64,000 nucleotides of DNA, from positions 62,001 through 126,000 of the forward strand of contig JACAEM010000005.1 of the NCBI GenBank assembly GCA_013388855.1, given 5' to 3'. The position numbers and the translations under genes were made by a program. This document shows, one piece after another, positions 38,690 through 49,212 of this stretch (position 1 is its first letter; every line of letters starts with the position of its first letter). The notes below the pieces were generated by a model. It saw only the letters and a program-made list of their open reading frames with translations. It searched no databases and was not told the origin of the DNA. Origin of the DNA: Chloroflexota bacterium. GTDB taxonomy: Bacteria > Chloroflexota > Anaerolineae > Anaerolineales > Villigracilaceae.

Positions 38690-39895
38690 TTATACTTCCA
38701 ATTCCTTGAATCGCCAGACTGCCAGACCAAAGAACCCGAGTGCATATAGTAACAGGCACCCGGCCGCCAGCCACACTGAGTCCAAACCCAGCCCTCGGAT
38801 CAGGATATCCTGGTAGCCGGTCATTGCCCAGGCGGAGGGCATTGCCCTGCCGATTGCCGCAAACGCGCCGCCCGCGGCTTCCAGCGGGAACCACGTCCCT
38901 CCCAGCGCGGAGAACAGGAACATGGCAACCATCGAATACAGGATCACCTGGTCGTCCGTCCTGGCAAACACGCCGATCAGCAATCCCATCGAAGCCACCC
39001 ACAGTCCCAGCGCGACCGAGACCAGCAGGGTCCCCAACGGCTCACGCAGGTAATCCACGCCCAACGCAAACTGGCCAAAGACCACGAGTATGACGGTCTG
39101 CAAGAAGACCAGTCCAAACATCGCCAGCAAATGCCCGGCCACGATTTCCCAAGGTCTCATCACGGTTGTCATCAACCGTTGCAACGTGCGCGTCTTGCGT
39201 TCCTGCACCAGAATTTGTGCAGACGTGGTCAACCCGAAAATCGCAAACTGCACCAGAATTCCAGGCGACGCCTGATTGTATGGGTTGCCGCCCGTCCAGT
39301 CCGATTCAGAGCCCTTAGCGACCGCCTGCTCCACGCGCACCAGGCTTATCTTCGAGTTCTCGTTCCATTTGCTCCACGCCAATTCGACCGACGGGATATA
39401 TTCATCGGGATTCGACTGCACATCCGCGCTGAGGCGCGCCACTTCGACCGCGCTCATCAATTGGGAAATCGGGACACGCAACAATTGATACAGGGATTGC
39501 CCCTCGCTGGAGGAGGCTTCAGCTATCAGATTCAACTGCGCTGCTTTTCCCGCCTCAGCCTGCTCACTGAACCCCGCAGGGATGACCAACACCCCAGCCA
39601 CCTCGCCCTTGCGGAACGCGTTCATGGCTTCATCCTCGTTCATTGGAACGATGCGGATCGAGTCGGAGGAATCCAGCCGGGTGAATAGCATTTTACTCAA
39701 ACGGGAGTCAGGCTGCGGGTCGACCAGAGCGAGTGGAATCCGATGGTCCGCCTCCGCGTCGTTTTGGGAACCTCCACGATAGGCAAATCCCATAAACAAC
39801 GTGAAAATGATCGGCATGGCAACGATGAACAACAACGACCGTTTATCGCGTACCATCTGTAGTAAATCTTTCAAGGCAAGATCAAAAATCATCAT
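38690..39895 (-). CDS. ABC-2 type transporter permease
   Basis: MMIFDLALKDLLQMVRDKRSLLFIVAMPIIFTLFMG; QERKTRTLQRLMTTVMRPWEIVAGHLLAMF. Confidence 0.88.
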   Translation of the reverse strand: MMIFDLALKDLLQMVRDKRSLLFIVAMPIIFTLFMGFAYRGGSQNDAEADHRIPLALVDPQPDSRLSKMLFTRLDSSDSIRIVPMNEDEAMNAFRKGEVAGVLVIPAGFSEQAEAGKAAQLNLIAEASSSEGQSLYQLLRVPISQLMSAVEVARLSADVQSNPDEYIPSVELAWSKWNENSKISLVRVEQAVAKGSESDWTGGNPYNQASPGILVQFAIFGLTTSAQILVQERKTRTLQRLMTTVMRPWEIVAGHLLAMFGLVFLQTVILVVFGQFALGVDYLREPLGTLLVSVALGLWVASMGLLIGVFARTDDQVILYSMVAMFLFSALGGTWFPLEAAGGAFAAIGRAMPSAWAMTGYQDILIRGLGLDSVWLAAGCLLLYALGFFGLAVWRFKELEV

Positions 39896-39935
39896 CTCAA
39901 TTCTCCTGTGGAGGTGCGGCAATGCTGCGACCGAC

Positions 39936-41216
39936 TCATGCAAAACGTCTCCGAAACATCACCACGCCGATGCTGAACATCACAATGCCCATCGCGACCG
40001 TCACCATAAACGGGAGGAGGAGTTCGCCCGCCGCGGCCCCGTCCAATGCCAACCTCCAGCCTTTGAGCACCCAGCCTTGTGGAATGAAGTTGCCTATTGC
40101 ATTAAAGGCTTCGGGCATTCCGCCGGGGATGTTCATCGTAAACAAGCCGCCCAACATGCCCAGGATGGTCAAGCCGCCGCCCAATACAGGGCCGCCCTGC
40201 TTGGTACTTTTGACGAATGAGATGAGCAGAATCCCCAAACCCGATGCCGCTACCACCTGGGCAATCAGCGCCAGTACCACACTCCCGGGTGAACCCCATT
40301 GAATGCCGAAGGCCAAACGACCTGCGACCATCAACACCAGCCCCTGCAGGATGACGGTGAGGAAAACAGCCATAAACTTTCCAGTCAGGATCGAAGTCCG
40401 GCTGGTCGGAGTAGTGAAGAGACGTGCCAACGTACCTTCCTCCTCCTCCCGCAATATAGACATCATGGAATTCCCACCAGTGAAGAAGGCAAAGAAAATC
40501 ATCTGTCCAGCCATCGTCAAGCCCATCATCTGCGCAAGGGGGGCGGTAGTTTGAGCATCGCCAGCCGGAGGTGCGACCAGCACGAGTGCGGCTTTGTCGG
40601 GATGATGAAAAAGATCGCGTTGAAAGTCCCGGTACCAATTTCCATAGCGTTCGATCCATGAGGGGAACTGCGACGAATCAGGCTGAATTCCATTCGCCTC
40701 CAACCGTTCCATGACGGTCTGGATGGCAACGCCGCCGCCTGCCACCGCATCCACCATCATCGTAACCATGTCTTCGACAACGGCAGGTCCAATGGACAAT
40801 GTCGGGTCGCTGACAATCAACACTTGAACATCCTGTTCACCGCTTAAATAACGTTCGGTAAAGTTCTGCGGAATCATGACAGCCACGCCGATTTCCTGTC
40901 TATCCACCGCGGTGCGTGCCGATGTTTCATCCGGATAATCGCTTGCTGTGATCCATGACTCCACACTTTCATCAAAGAACATCGAGCGGATGTTGTCCCC
41001 AATCGGCGCATCGAGCACGCTTTCAGGTGGGAGTTGATCCGCATTGACCACTCCGACTTTGATGGCGGTCATGCTCACATCTCCGCTGGTCATGCTGCCG
41101 AAGGCAAAATAGATCAAGCCCGTCAACATCAACGGTGCGACCACCATCATCCCAATGGCAAAGGCGCTGCGGAAGGAACGGGTTAGATCTTTGAAAGCAA
41201 TATCAATTATTTTCAT
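39936..41216 (-). CDS. ABC-2 type transporter permease
   Basis: MKIIDIAFKDLTRSFRSAFAIGMMVVAPLMLTGLIYF; REEEEGTLARLFTTPTSRTSILTGKF. Confidence 0.9.
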   Translation of the reverse strand: MKIIDIAFKDLTRSFRSAFAIGMMVVAPLMLTGLIYFAFGSMTSGDVSMTAIKVGVVNADQLPPESVLDAPIGDNIRSMFFDESVESWITASDYPDETSARTAVDRQEIGVAVMIPQNFTERYLSGEQDVQVLIVSDPTLSIGPAVVEDMVTMMVDAVAGGGVAIQTVMERLEANGIQPDSSQFPSWIERYGNWYRDFQRDLFHHPDKAALVLVAPPAGDAQTTAPLAQMMGLTMAGQMIFFAFFTGGNSMMSILREEEEGTLARLFTTPTSRTSILTGKFMAVFLTVILQGLVLMVAGRLAFGIQWGSPGSVVLALIAQVVAASGLGILLISFVKSTKQGGPVLGGGLTILGMLGGLFTMNIPGGMPEAFNAIGNFIPQGWVLKGWRLALDGAAAGELLLPFMVTVAMGIVMFSIGVVMFRRRFA

Positions 41217-41217
41217 A

Positions 41218-42153
41218 TTAATCCCTCAATGCACGTCCGGTCAGATGCAGGAACACCGTCTCCAGATTCGGCTCCTGAATACCCACGGAGGTGATGCGTA
41301 CATTCGCTTTGGACGCGGCATCGAACAGGCGCGGCAGTACGCGATTGGAGTCATCCACCAATGCTGTGACCTTGCCATCCGTCGCGTCGATTCCAGCCAC
41401 ACCCTCGATTGCCCGCCACGCATCCAGCACTTTCTCCGCCTCGGCATTGAGCGTGAGGTCGATACGCGTCTGTTCGCCAATCATTTTGATCAACGCATCA
41501 TGTGTACCATACGCAATGACCCTGCCCTTGTCCATGATGGCGATGTGATGTGAGAGTTCGGCGGCTTCCTCCATGTAATGGGTCGTGTAGAGCACCGTCA
41601 TGCCCTGCTGATTGAGTTCCTTCACGTTATCGAGAATATGACGACGCGACTGCGGATCGATGCCCACGGTCGGCTCGTCCATGATGACAACATCCGGTTT
41701 GTGAAGCAGCGCCGCGCCGATGTTGACGCGCCGCTTCATCCCGCCCGAAAACCTGCCGACGTGATCCTTCTGCCGGTCTGTCAGCCCAATGATTTCCAGC
41801 ACTTCATCCACGCGGGATGACAACCCCGCCCCGCGCAAACCGTACATCTTGCCCCAAAAGACCAGATTCTCGCGCGCCGACAAGTCAGGGTAGAGCGCAA
41901 CATCCTGGGGCACCACGCCGAGGCTTTTCTTGGCGGCTTCCGGGTCCTTCGTTACCGAATGCCCCATGATCGAGGCGTCGCCGCCTGTCGGCATCAGCAA
42001 GCCTGAGAGCATGGAGATCGTGGTGGACTTTCCCGCCCCGTTTGGGCCGAGCAGACCCAACACTTCGCCTGAGTCCGCCATGAAACTGGCATCCCGCACG
42101 GCTTGAAAAGCGCCGAATGATTTCTTGAGGTTCGTAACTTCGATTGCTTTCAT
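41218..42153 (-). CDS. ABC transporter ATP-binding protein
   Basis: LLGPNGAGKSTTISML Walker A, FSGGMKRRVNIGAALLHKPDVVIMDEPTVGIDP. Confidence 0.95.
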   Translation of the reverse strand: MKAIEVTNLKKSFGAFQAVRDASFMADSGEVLGLLGPNGAGKSTTISMLSGLLMPTGGDASIMGHSVTKDPEAAKKSLGVVPQDVALYPDLSARENLVFWGKMYGLRGAGLSSRVDEVLEIIGLTDRQKDHVGRFSGGMKRRVNIGAALLHKPDVVIMDEPTVGIDPQSRRHILDNVKELNQQGMTVLYTTHYMEEAAELSHHIAIMDKGRVIAYGTHDALIKMIGEQTRIDLTLNAEAEKVLDAWRAIEGVAGIDATDGKVTALVDDSNRVLPRLFDAASKANVRITSVGIQEPNLETVFLHLTGRALRD

Positions 42154-42290
42154 CGTGACTCCTTCTGCAACTCAGCCATAGCCAGAGTTGTCACCCCAAT
42201 CCCCCAGAAGGTCATGGCGGTATTCACAGTTAATATACCCATGCCGAATGCAACAGCCTTGAAAACAGTGTGGAGCAGATTTCCGTTCAT
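42150..42290 (-). CDS. 46-aa single-TM small protein
   Basis: MNGNLLHTVFKAVAFGMGILTVNTAMTFWGIGVTTLAMAELQKESR; TGA overlaps the ATG of the ABC ATPase. Confidence 0.55.
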   Translation of the reverse strand: MNGNLLHTVFKAVAFGMGILTVNTAMTFWGIGVTTLAMAELQKESR

Positions 42291-42512
42291 GCCATTCTCC
42301 TTATTTTCCAGTATAGGATGGTAACATGGGCAGACATCTTCCACAGGTTCAGTCTTTGCCTGTCCGAGTGGATGGCTACTCAATACTACCCAGTATAGGT
42401 GCTGTCTTTCCTCCTCACAATTGAGCCTTTGGGAAAGAATCCCCTGCCTTTTCGTACACTGTCCACGCGAACAATGGCATCCCGGACAGGCTTGCGATAC
42501 AATGAAATTGAC

Positions 42513-43691
42513 ATGCAGCCCAAGACACATCTCAAGGTCGACCAGGATTACCGCATCTTCTTCCTCTTCATGACCGCCGTCATGATCGGCATCTACATTC
42601 TGTCGCTCAACCAGAATGCCGACCTGCGCCAGCCCGCGCTTGCCAGCCTCTTCACACTCCTCATGGTTGTGCACATCGTCCTGCACTGGATGGTCATCCC
42701 CATCATTCAGGTCTCAATACGCAAAGTTATTTATATCCTTGGGCAGGGAATCCTTGCCTTCGTCATCACTCATATCTCCCGAAATACAGGCATGGTCTTT
42801 GCGCTCTACATGGCGCTCATCGGCGAGACCATCGGCTTCCTCGGCATCAACCGCTGGAGCGCCCTCTCCACCCTTTATTATCTGGCGCTCTCGCTCACCA
42901 ACTTCGTCATCTTCACCAACATCGAGAATGCCGCGTATTGGCTTCTTACCATCATCCCCACTGTCATCTTCATCGGTATGTACGTCACCATGTACCTGCG
43001 GCAGGCAGAAGCACGCGAGAAGGCGCAGGCACTGGCAGACGAACTCGAATCCGCCAACCGCCAGCTTTCGGAATACGCCGCCCGCGTCGAGGACCTCTCC
43101 ATCGCCAATGAACGCCAGCGCATGGCGCGTGAACTGCATGACACCCTCTCCCAAGGTCTGGCGGGGTTGATCCTGCAACTCGAAGCGGCGGACGCCCACC
43201 TCACGAACAATCGCCTGGGGAAAGCCCGATCCATTATCGGCAACGCCATGCAACAGGCACGCGCCACCCTTGCCGACGCGCGCCGCGCCATCGACGACCT
43301 TCGCCGACCCGTCTTGGAGGACATGGACTCCGCTCTGCGCCTCGAGGTCTCCCGCTTTACCGAGGCAACCGGCATTTCCTGTGACTACCGCTCGGATCCG
43401 ACCCAGCCGGTGCCTGACCCCATCAAAGAGACCGTGGTCCGCGCGGTGGCGGAGGCGCTCACCAATGTCGCGAACCATGCCAGGGCACAGAACGTGACGG
43501 TCAATGTAGGGATGAAAGAGAAAAACCTATCGGTCACGATCCAGGATGATGGGGTGGGCTTCGACGCGTCCGCCATTCCCCCCGGACATTATGGCTTGTT
43601 GGGCATCCGGGAAAGAGTCCGGATGGTGAACGGCAGTTTCGAGATCCAAAACGACCACGGAACGATCTTGAAAATTCAGATACCGCTATGA
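42513..43691 (+). CDS. Membrane HisKA_3 sensor histidine kinase
   Basis: Start MQPKTHLKVDQDYRIFF; six-TM-like region; NERQRMARELHDTLSQGLAGLILQL; HATPase GHYGLLGIRERVRMV. Confidence 0.93.
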   Translation: MQPKTHLKVDQDYRIFFLFMTAVMIGIYILSLNQNADLRQPALASLFTLLMVVHIVLHWMVIPIIQVSIRKVIYILGQGILAFVITHISRNTGMVFALYMALIGETIGFLGINRWSALSTLYYLALSLTNFVIFTNIENAAYWLLTIIPTVIFIGMYVTMYLRQAEAREKAQALADELESANRQLSEYAARVEDLSIANERQRMARELHDTLSQGLAGLILQLEAADAHLTNNRLGKARSIIGNAMQQARATLADARRAIDDLRRPVLEDMDSALRLEVSRFTEATGISCDYRSDPTQPVPDPIKETVVRAVAEALTNVANHARAQNVTVNVGMKEKNLSVTIQDDGVGFDASAIPPGHYGLLGIRERVRMVNGSFEIQNDHGTILKIQIPL

Positions 43692-44338
43692 TCAAAATAT
43701 TGATCGCCGACGACCATCTGCTTATCCGTCAGGGTTTACGCCTGATCCTCGAAACCGAGGAGGATCTTGAACTGGTGGGCGAAGCCTCCGATGGCAGAGA
43801 GGCGCTCCATCTGTGCAAAAAACTCAAACCCGATGTTGTGCTCATGGATTTGCGCATGCCCACCATGGATGGATTGACCGCCATCGAACAGTTGCGCGCC
43901 GCACAGCCGGATATTGCCATCGTCATCCTGACCACCTTCAATGAAGATGACCTCATGATGCGCGGACTGCAAGCTGGGGCGCGCGGGTATCTTCTGAAAG
44001 ATACCGATCGCAATACCCTGTTCAATACGATCCGTGCCGCAGCGCGCGGTGAAACTCTGTTGAAGCCGGAGATCATGGCGCGCGTTCTATCGCATGCAAA
44101 CACACCCGCCCCGGCCCACACAAAAACGGCCGATACCGTCAACCTGACCGAACGCGAACAGGAAGTGCTTGCCGCTGTGGCGCGCGGGGAGCGGAGCAAG
44201 GAGATCGCGGCCCAACTCGGCATTTCCGAGCGGACGGTCAAGGCGTATCTTGCCAGTATTTACGGAAAATTGGGGGTTGACTCGCGCGCCGCGGCCATCG
44301 CCGTCGCCGCACAAAGGGGGCTCCTGGGGAATCAATGA
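43688..44338 (+). CDS. NarL/LuxR family response regulator
   Basis: MIKILIADDHLLIRQGLRLILE; LTEREQEVLAAVARGERSKEIAAQLGISERTVKAYLASIYGKLGV. Confidence 0.95.
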   Translation: MIKILIADDHLLIRQGLRLILETEEDLELVGEASDGREALHLCKKLKPDVVLMDLRMPTMDGLTAIEQLRAAQPDIAIVILTTFNEDDLMMRGLQAGARGYLLKDTDRNTLFNTIRAAARGETLLKPEIMARVLSHANTPAPAHTKTADTVNLTEREQEVLAAVARGERSKEIAAQLGISERTVKAYLASIYGKLGVDSRAAAIAVAAQRGLLGNQ

Positions 44339-44402
44339 TCCTTTTCGATAAAAGGTTGAAACGTTTTCGATTCCCCCACCTGATCACAACCTGAACAATA
44401 GA

Positions 44403-46751
44403 CTATGAGGAAATCCCGGCCCGCGCTTTGAAACTCGCTACAGCCGCCTGCCCAAGCGCCAGCCCGCCGTCGTTGGCAGGAGTCTTCTGATGCGTGAAGA
44501 CGATAAAACCATCCCGATACAACATCGTCCGCGCCAAATCGAGCAGGACCTGGTTTTGCCAGACTCCGCCAGACAGCACGATTTCGTTTACGCCGAATTT
44601 TTCCCGCGCCTGCCGGCTGACCTCCAATGCCATCGCGCCCATGGTTCGGTGGAAGCGCGCGCCGATAAAACCCGCCGATCTGTTCCTCCGCACATCGTCA
44701 ATGACGTGCTGGAGCAGGCCGCGGACGCGGACCTTCCCGTCATCGACCTCAAACGGGTATGGGTCCGCCGTCATCAACGACGACTTCGACAGGACCTCCA
44801 ATTCCATCGCGGCTTGCGCCTCGTATGTGACCTCGTTCCTGATTCCCGTTAAACAAGCGACCGCGTCGAACAGGCGTCCCATGCTGGATGTCTCCGGTGC
44901 GTTGAGTTTCTTCCGCACCTGCCTGCGGACGACTTCTACAGCCTGCCCATCCACCGACTTCAGAAATGGCAGACCTTCGATGTCCAATCCGAGCGCCTCG
45001 GCATATCCCACTGCAATGCGCCACGGGTGACGGGTGGCGGCATCCCCACCGGGAAGCGGGAGATATTCAAGGTGTGCAACCCGCTCAAAGTCCGCGTAGG
45101 AGGCGAGCAGGACTTCCCCGCCCCAGATTTTGCCATCGGTGCCATAGCCGGTGCCGTCGAAGGACAAGCCGATCACCTTCCGGTCGGTCAGGCTGTTATC
45201 CGCCATGCACGCCGCGATGTGCGCGTGATGATGCTGGACAGGCACACGCGGCATGTCTGCGATGCTTTCCGCATAACGTGTCGTGAAGTAGCCGGGATGC
45301 AGGTCGTGTGCGATCAATTCAGGGTGAACGCGGAACAATCGGCTGAGGTGACCAACTCCCTGCTCGAACGACTCGAACACTTCCACATTCTCCATGTCGC
45401 CGATGTGGTGGCTGAGGAACGCGTAGCGTTCGCGCGTCAGACAAAATGTGTTCTTGAGTTCGCCGCCCACCGCCAGCGAGGGGATCGATTCAAATGGCAG
45501 TGAAACGGGGTACGGCGCGTACGCGCGTGAACGCCGTAAATAAATGACCGGGATTTGATGTTTTCCTGTGTGTTTTCCACCCTGCCAGCGGTCGACCCGC
45601 ACCACCGAATCGTCACAACGGATATGAATGTCGCGGTTATGAATCAGAAACGCATCCGCCAGCGGGGCAAGTCGCTGGAGCGCGTCCTGGTTATCGGTGG
45701 CGATTGGTTCCTCGCTGAAGTTTCCGCTCGTCATTACGAGCACCGCCGGGGCAGGTTCGCGCGCCAGTGTCGGGTCGGTTTGATTCAACAGCAGGTGATG
45801 AAGGGGCGTGTACGGCAGCATGACCCCCAACGTATCCATATCGGGCGCGACCGATGGCGCAATTCCGGTTCCCGTCCGGCGAGTGAGGAGCACAATCGGT
45901 TTTTCGTGCCCATTCAACAACGCCATTTCGCTCTTGTTTGCAATGCAATACTCATTGACGGTTTTCGAGTCGGCGAACATCAGGGCAAACGGTTTGCCCG
46001 CCCTCCCCTTACGCCGTCTCAATTCAGCCACCGCTCCTTCATTGGTTGCGTCGCATGCCAGATGAAAACCACCCAATCCCTTGACCGCCACCACCTTGCC
46101 CTGCCGCAGATGCTTGCGGGTCTCGAGGATGGCGGAAAGCCGCAGGTTAATATGGGTGATTGTCGAGGGGTGTTCTGCGGAATCCCGAAGCTGGGCGAAA
46201 GGTCCGCAATCGGGGCACGCCACCGGCTGGGCGTGGAAGCGACGATTCGTCGGGTCTTCGTATTCGGCACGGCATGCGTCGCACATCGGAAAATCTGCCA
46301 TCGTTGTTGCAGGACGGTCATACGGCAGGTCCTTGATAATGGTGAAACGCGGTCCGCAATTCGTGCAATTGATGAAGGGATATAAATAACGGCGGTCGTT
46401 CGGATCGAACAACTCGCGCTCGCAATCGGGACACAGGGCAACATCAGGAGAGACGGGCTGGAACGCGCCCTCGACCGTTTCGGACTCGCGGATCTCGAAA
46501 TCGGAGAACTCTCCATCCGCCTCCTCCCAAGCCGACACCTGGTCGATACGGGCGAGGGGCGGCGCCTCCGCCGAGAGCGACTCCATGAACGCTTCGACGC
46601 GTTCCTCCTCACCCTGCACGACGATATCCACGCCCGCGGAGGTATTGCACACCCAGCCGTGCAGATTGAGCCGGGTCGCCAGCCCATACACGAAGGGGCG
46701 GAACCCCACTCCCTGCACCACACCGGTTACATGGATATGCTTCGTCAGCAT
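44403..46751 (-). CDS. hypF: Carbamoyltransferase HypF
   Basis: Acylphosphatase domain GVVQGVGFRPFVYGLA; paired Cys zinc motifs CPDCE..CTNCGPRFTI..CDAC..CPDCG; YrdC-like and HHAHIAACMAD regions. Confidence 0.96.
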   Translation of the reverse strand: MLTKHIHVTGVVQGVGFRPFVYGLATRLNLHGWVCNTSAGVDIVVQGEEERVEAFMESLSAEAPPLARIDQVSAWEEADGEFSDFEIRESETVEGAFQPVSPDVALCPDCERELFDPNDRRYLYPFINCTNCGPRFTIIKDLPYDRPATTMADFPMCDACRAEYEDPTNRRFHAQPVACPDCGPFAQLRDSAEHPSTITHINLRLSAILETRKHLRQGKVVAVKGLGGFHLACDATNEGAVAELRRRKGRAGKPFALMFADSKTVNEYCIANKSEMALLNGHEKPIVLLTRRTGTGIAPSVAPDMDTLGVMLPYTPLHHLLLNQTDPTLAREPAPAVLVMTSGNFSEEPIATDNQDALQRLAPLADAFLIHNRDIHIRCDDSVVRVDRWQGGKHTGKHQIPVIYLRRSRAYAPYPVSLPFESIPSLAVGGELKNTFCLTRERYAFLSHHIGDMENVEVFESFEQGVGHLSRLFRVHPELIAHDLHPGYFTTRYAESIADMPRVPVQHHHAHIAACMADNSLTDRKVIGLSFDGTGYGTDGKIWGGEVLLASYADFERVAHLEYLPLPGGDAATRHPWRIAVGYAEALGLDIEGLPFLKSVDGQAVEVVRRQVRKKLNAPETSSMGRLFDAVACLTGIRNEVTYEAQAAMELEVLSKSSLMTADPYPFEVDDGKVRVRGLLQHVIDDVRRNRSAGFIGARFHRTMGAMALEVSRQAREKFGVNEIVLSGGVWQNQVLLDLARTMLYRDGFIVFTHQKTPANDGGLALGQAAVASFKARAGISS

Positions 46752-46754
46752 CAG

Positions 46755-47417
46755 TTACCCCCCGTTGTTCTTTACACGCTCCACCAGCCAGTCAGCCCAC
46801 TCATCCATGCCTTCGCCCGTTTTGCTGGAGACGGCAAAGGTCACCACTCCGGGATTCAGAATCTCCACACCGCGTTTGAAGTAATCCATGTTGAATGGAA
46901 CATACGGCAGGAGGTCAATCTTATTGATGATGAGCACCTGCACGCCGCGATACATGCCGGGGTATTTATACGGCTTGTCGTCCCCTTCGGGGATGGAGGC
47001 GACCAGCACGTTCAAATGGGTTCCGATCTGAAAGTTCGCCGGGCAGATAAGGTTACCCACATTCTCCACCAGCACCAGATCGATATCCTCCAAGGGAAGC
47101 GTGGGGAGGGCATCCGCCAGCATCGCCGCGTCGAGGTGGCAATCACCGCCAGTATTGATTTGCACGGCGGGTAATCCTGCCGCGGCGGCTTTCTCTGCGT
47201 CGATGGAGGTCGCCAAATCGCCTTCGATCACGCCCAGTTTCAACCTTCCGTTCAGCGCTTCAAGCGTCTTGAGGATCAGGCTGGTCTTGCCTGCGCCCGG
47301 CGATGCCATGATATTGATGGAATACACACCTGCCTGATCGAGCAGGTCACGGTTACGCGCTGCCATGCGGTCATTGGCAGACAAGATATTTTCCACAATG
47401 GGGATTCTGGTGGTCAT
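46755..47417 (-). CDS. hypB: Hydrogenase nickel incorporation GTPase HypB
   Basis: NIMASPGAGKTSLILKTLEAL, VIEGDLATSIDAEK, LVENVGNLICPANFQIG, INKIDLLPYV; start MTTRIPIVENILS. Confidence 0.95.
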   Translation of the reverse strand: MTTRIPIVENILSANDRMAARNRDLLDQAGVYSINIMASPGAGKTSLILKTLEALNGRLKLGVIEGDLATSIDAEKAAAAGLPAVQINTGGDCHLDAAMLADALPTLPLEDIDLVLVENVGNLICPANFQIGTHLNVLVASIPEGDDKPYKYPGMYRGVQVLIINKIDLLPYVPFNMDYFKRGVEILNPGVVTFAVSSKTGEGMDEWADWLVERVKNNGG

Positions 47418-47431
47418 AAAACTCCATATGT

Positions 47432-47514
47432 ATGCCATTACGAGAGACAGTTTTGCGATGAAGCGACCTCACAAACAGTCAAGGTTGCTTCGTTTTGCCC
47501 GGCTCGTAATGACG
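47432..47514. repeat. Diverged GTCATTGCGAG-family inverted repeat between hypB and hypA
   Basis: atgccattacgagag...gatgaagcgacct...aaggttgcttcg...ggctcgtaatgacg. Confidence 0.7.
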
Positions 47515-47518
47515 GTTA

Positions 47519-47860
47519 TTATTCGACATCGATGCTTTCGACCCGAAACTCCTCGCCTTTGGTGATACGCACCGTGACACTGGAGCAGGCCGGGCACTCA
47601 AATGTCTCATCCGTTGGGCGGAAGGTGTGTCCGCAAGCGTTACAGGTCATTTCGCCGGGAATACGATTGAAATGAAGTCTGGCTCCCTGTGCGATGGTCT
47701 CCTTGGCAATGATGTCCCAATAGAACTGCACGGAATCATCCACAATGGATGAAAACTGACCGATCACGAGGTTGATATCCGTGATCCTTTTCGCGCCGGC
47801 TTCGCCCGCGTGTCGCAGGGAAATATCCAAAATGCTCTGGGTTACGGCTAGTTCATGCAT
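47519..47860 (-). CDS. hypA: Hydrogenase maturation nickel chaperone HypA
   Basis: MHELAVTQSILDISLRHAGEAGAKRITDINLVIGQFSSI; CNACGH..CPACSS zinc motif. Confidence 0.95.
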   Translation of the reverse strand: MHELAVTQSILDISLRHAGEAGAKRITDINLVIGQFSSIVDDSVQFYWDIIAKETIAQGARLHFNRIPGEMTCNACGHTFRPTDETFECPACSSVTVRITKGEEFRVESIDVE

Positions 47861-48079
47861 GGTCTTCGACCTAATTAAACGACCATTCCAGCCATTCATG
47901 GAGTGAGGAAAGTCATCCATTAAGCGGATGATTTTCCTCCGATTTAGATGACTTTGATGCAAAATATCTGACTGTTATTTGTGACGGGATGGTGAACTGC
48001 AACGCTCATTTGCAGAAATAGAGGTGCTTTTTATCTGCTCATAGCAAAACATACAAGAACCTGGATACAGTATTTCAGG

Positions 48080-49201
48080 CTACGATCTGGCGGACTTCAA
48101 ACTGAACGTGAACGTACTTCCCCGACCTTCACCCTGCGACTCCACCCAGATCCGTCCACCGTGGGCTTCGACGAGATGACGCGCGATGGTCAGGCCGATT
48201 CCCGATCCGCCGCCTGCCTGGCGTGAGCGGGATTTATCCACGCGGTAGAAGCGGGTAAAGAGGTTACCAATATGTTCGGGCGGGATGCCAATACCGGTAT
48301 CTTTAATGGAAATGTGGATTTCATCGCCAACGCGCGCGGCAGAGATGGTCACATCTCCGCCTTCAGGGGTGTATTGGATGGCGTTTGCCGTCAAATTGAC
48401 CAGCACCTGCGTGATGCGGTCCTCGTCGACAAGAAGCGGCGGAAGGTCGGCGGGCAGGTCCGAGCGCAGGGTGATGCGCTTGGCTGTCGCTTGAGGCGCG
48501 AGTCTTTTGACGGTGGTTTGTACGAGAGCGGGAATGGCTACGGAGCGGATGTCCAATGAATAAGCCTTGGCTTCGACGCGACTCAATTCCTGCAAATCAT
48601 CGACGAGACGGGAGAGCCGATCCGCCTCGCGATGGATTTGATTGAACGTCTCGGGTGTGGAGGGGAGCACGCCATCGACGAGACCTTCCATATAGCCCTT
48701 GATGGATGTAAGCGGCGTGCGCAATTCATGCGTGACATCGCCGATGAGCTGACGGCGCATCGACTCGACCTGTTCGAGCTGCGCCGCCATTTGATTGAAG
48801 TTCGTCGCCAATTGCGCGATCTCATCAGCGCCATCGACCTGCACGCGCTTTTCATAATGCCCTTCAGCGATGCTTTGCGACGCAGCGCTCAACGTGTGAA
48901 CCGGCGCAACAATACGGCGGCTCAGGAGCAAACTGACGAGCAGCGCCGCCAGCACCGATGCTGTGACCGCATACCCCAGCGATTCAAACAGGGTGGCGCG
49001 AAAATTCTCGAACAGTGTTCTACCGTAGCCCTGACCCTGTCCCATCCCCATGCCGCCGATTGCCATCATGCCCATGTGGCGGTTGAACGCCGCAGGCACA
49101 GTCAATTGAATTGTCAGCGCGAGAATGACCACGCCAGCGAGGACGACAGCAAGGTTGGCAAGAAATAATTTTGCGCCAAGTCGTTCACGGATGTATTTCA
49201 T
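48080..49201 (-). CDS. HAMP-containing sensor histidine kinase
   Basis: GDVTHELRTPLTSIKGYMEGLVDG H-box; IKDTGIGIPPEHIGNLFTRFYRVDKSRSRQAGGGSGIGLTIARHLVEAHGG. Confidence 0.94.
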   Translation of the reverse strand: MKYIRERLGAKLFLANLAVVLAGVVILALTIQLTVPAAFNRHMGMMAIGGMGMGQGQGYGRTLFENFRATLFESLGYAVTASVLAALLVSLLLSRRIVAPVHTLSAASQSIAEGHYEKRVQVDGADEIAQLATNFNQMAAQLEQVESMRRQLIGDVTHELRTPLTSIKGYMEGLVDGVLPSTPETFNQIHREADRLSRLVDDLQELSRVEAKAYSLDIRSVAIPALVQTTVKRLAPQATAKRITLRSDLPADLPPLLVDEDRITQVLVNLTANAIQYTPEGGDVTISAARVGDEIHISIKDTGIGIPPEHIGNLFTRFYRVDKSRSRQAGGGSGIGLTIARHLVEAHGGRIWVESQGEGRGSTFTFSLKSARS

Positions 49202-49212
49202 GATTTGCTTTC

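Noticed and set aside
42150-42686. 178-aa version of the minus-strand ORF upstream of the ABC ATPase
   Set aside because: The N-terminal 130 residues are low-complexity and run antisense into the histidine kinase gene; only the last 46 codons look like a real small protein
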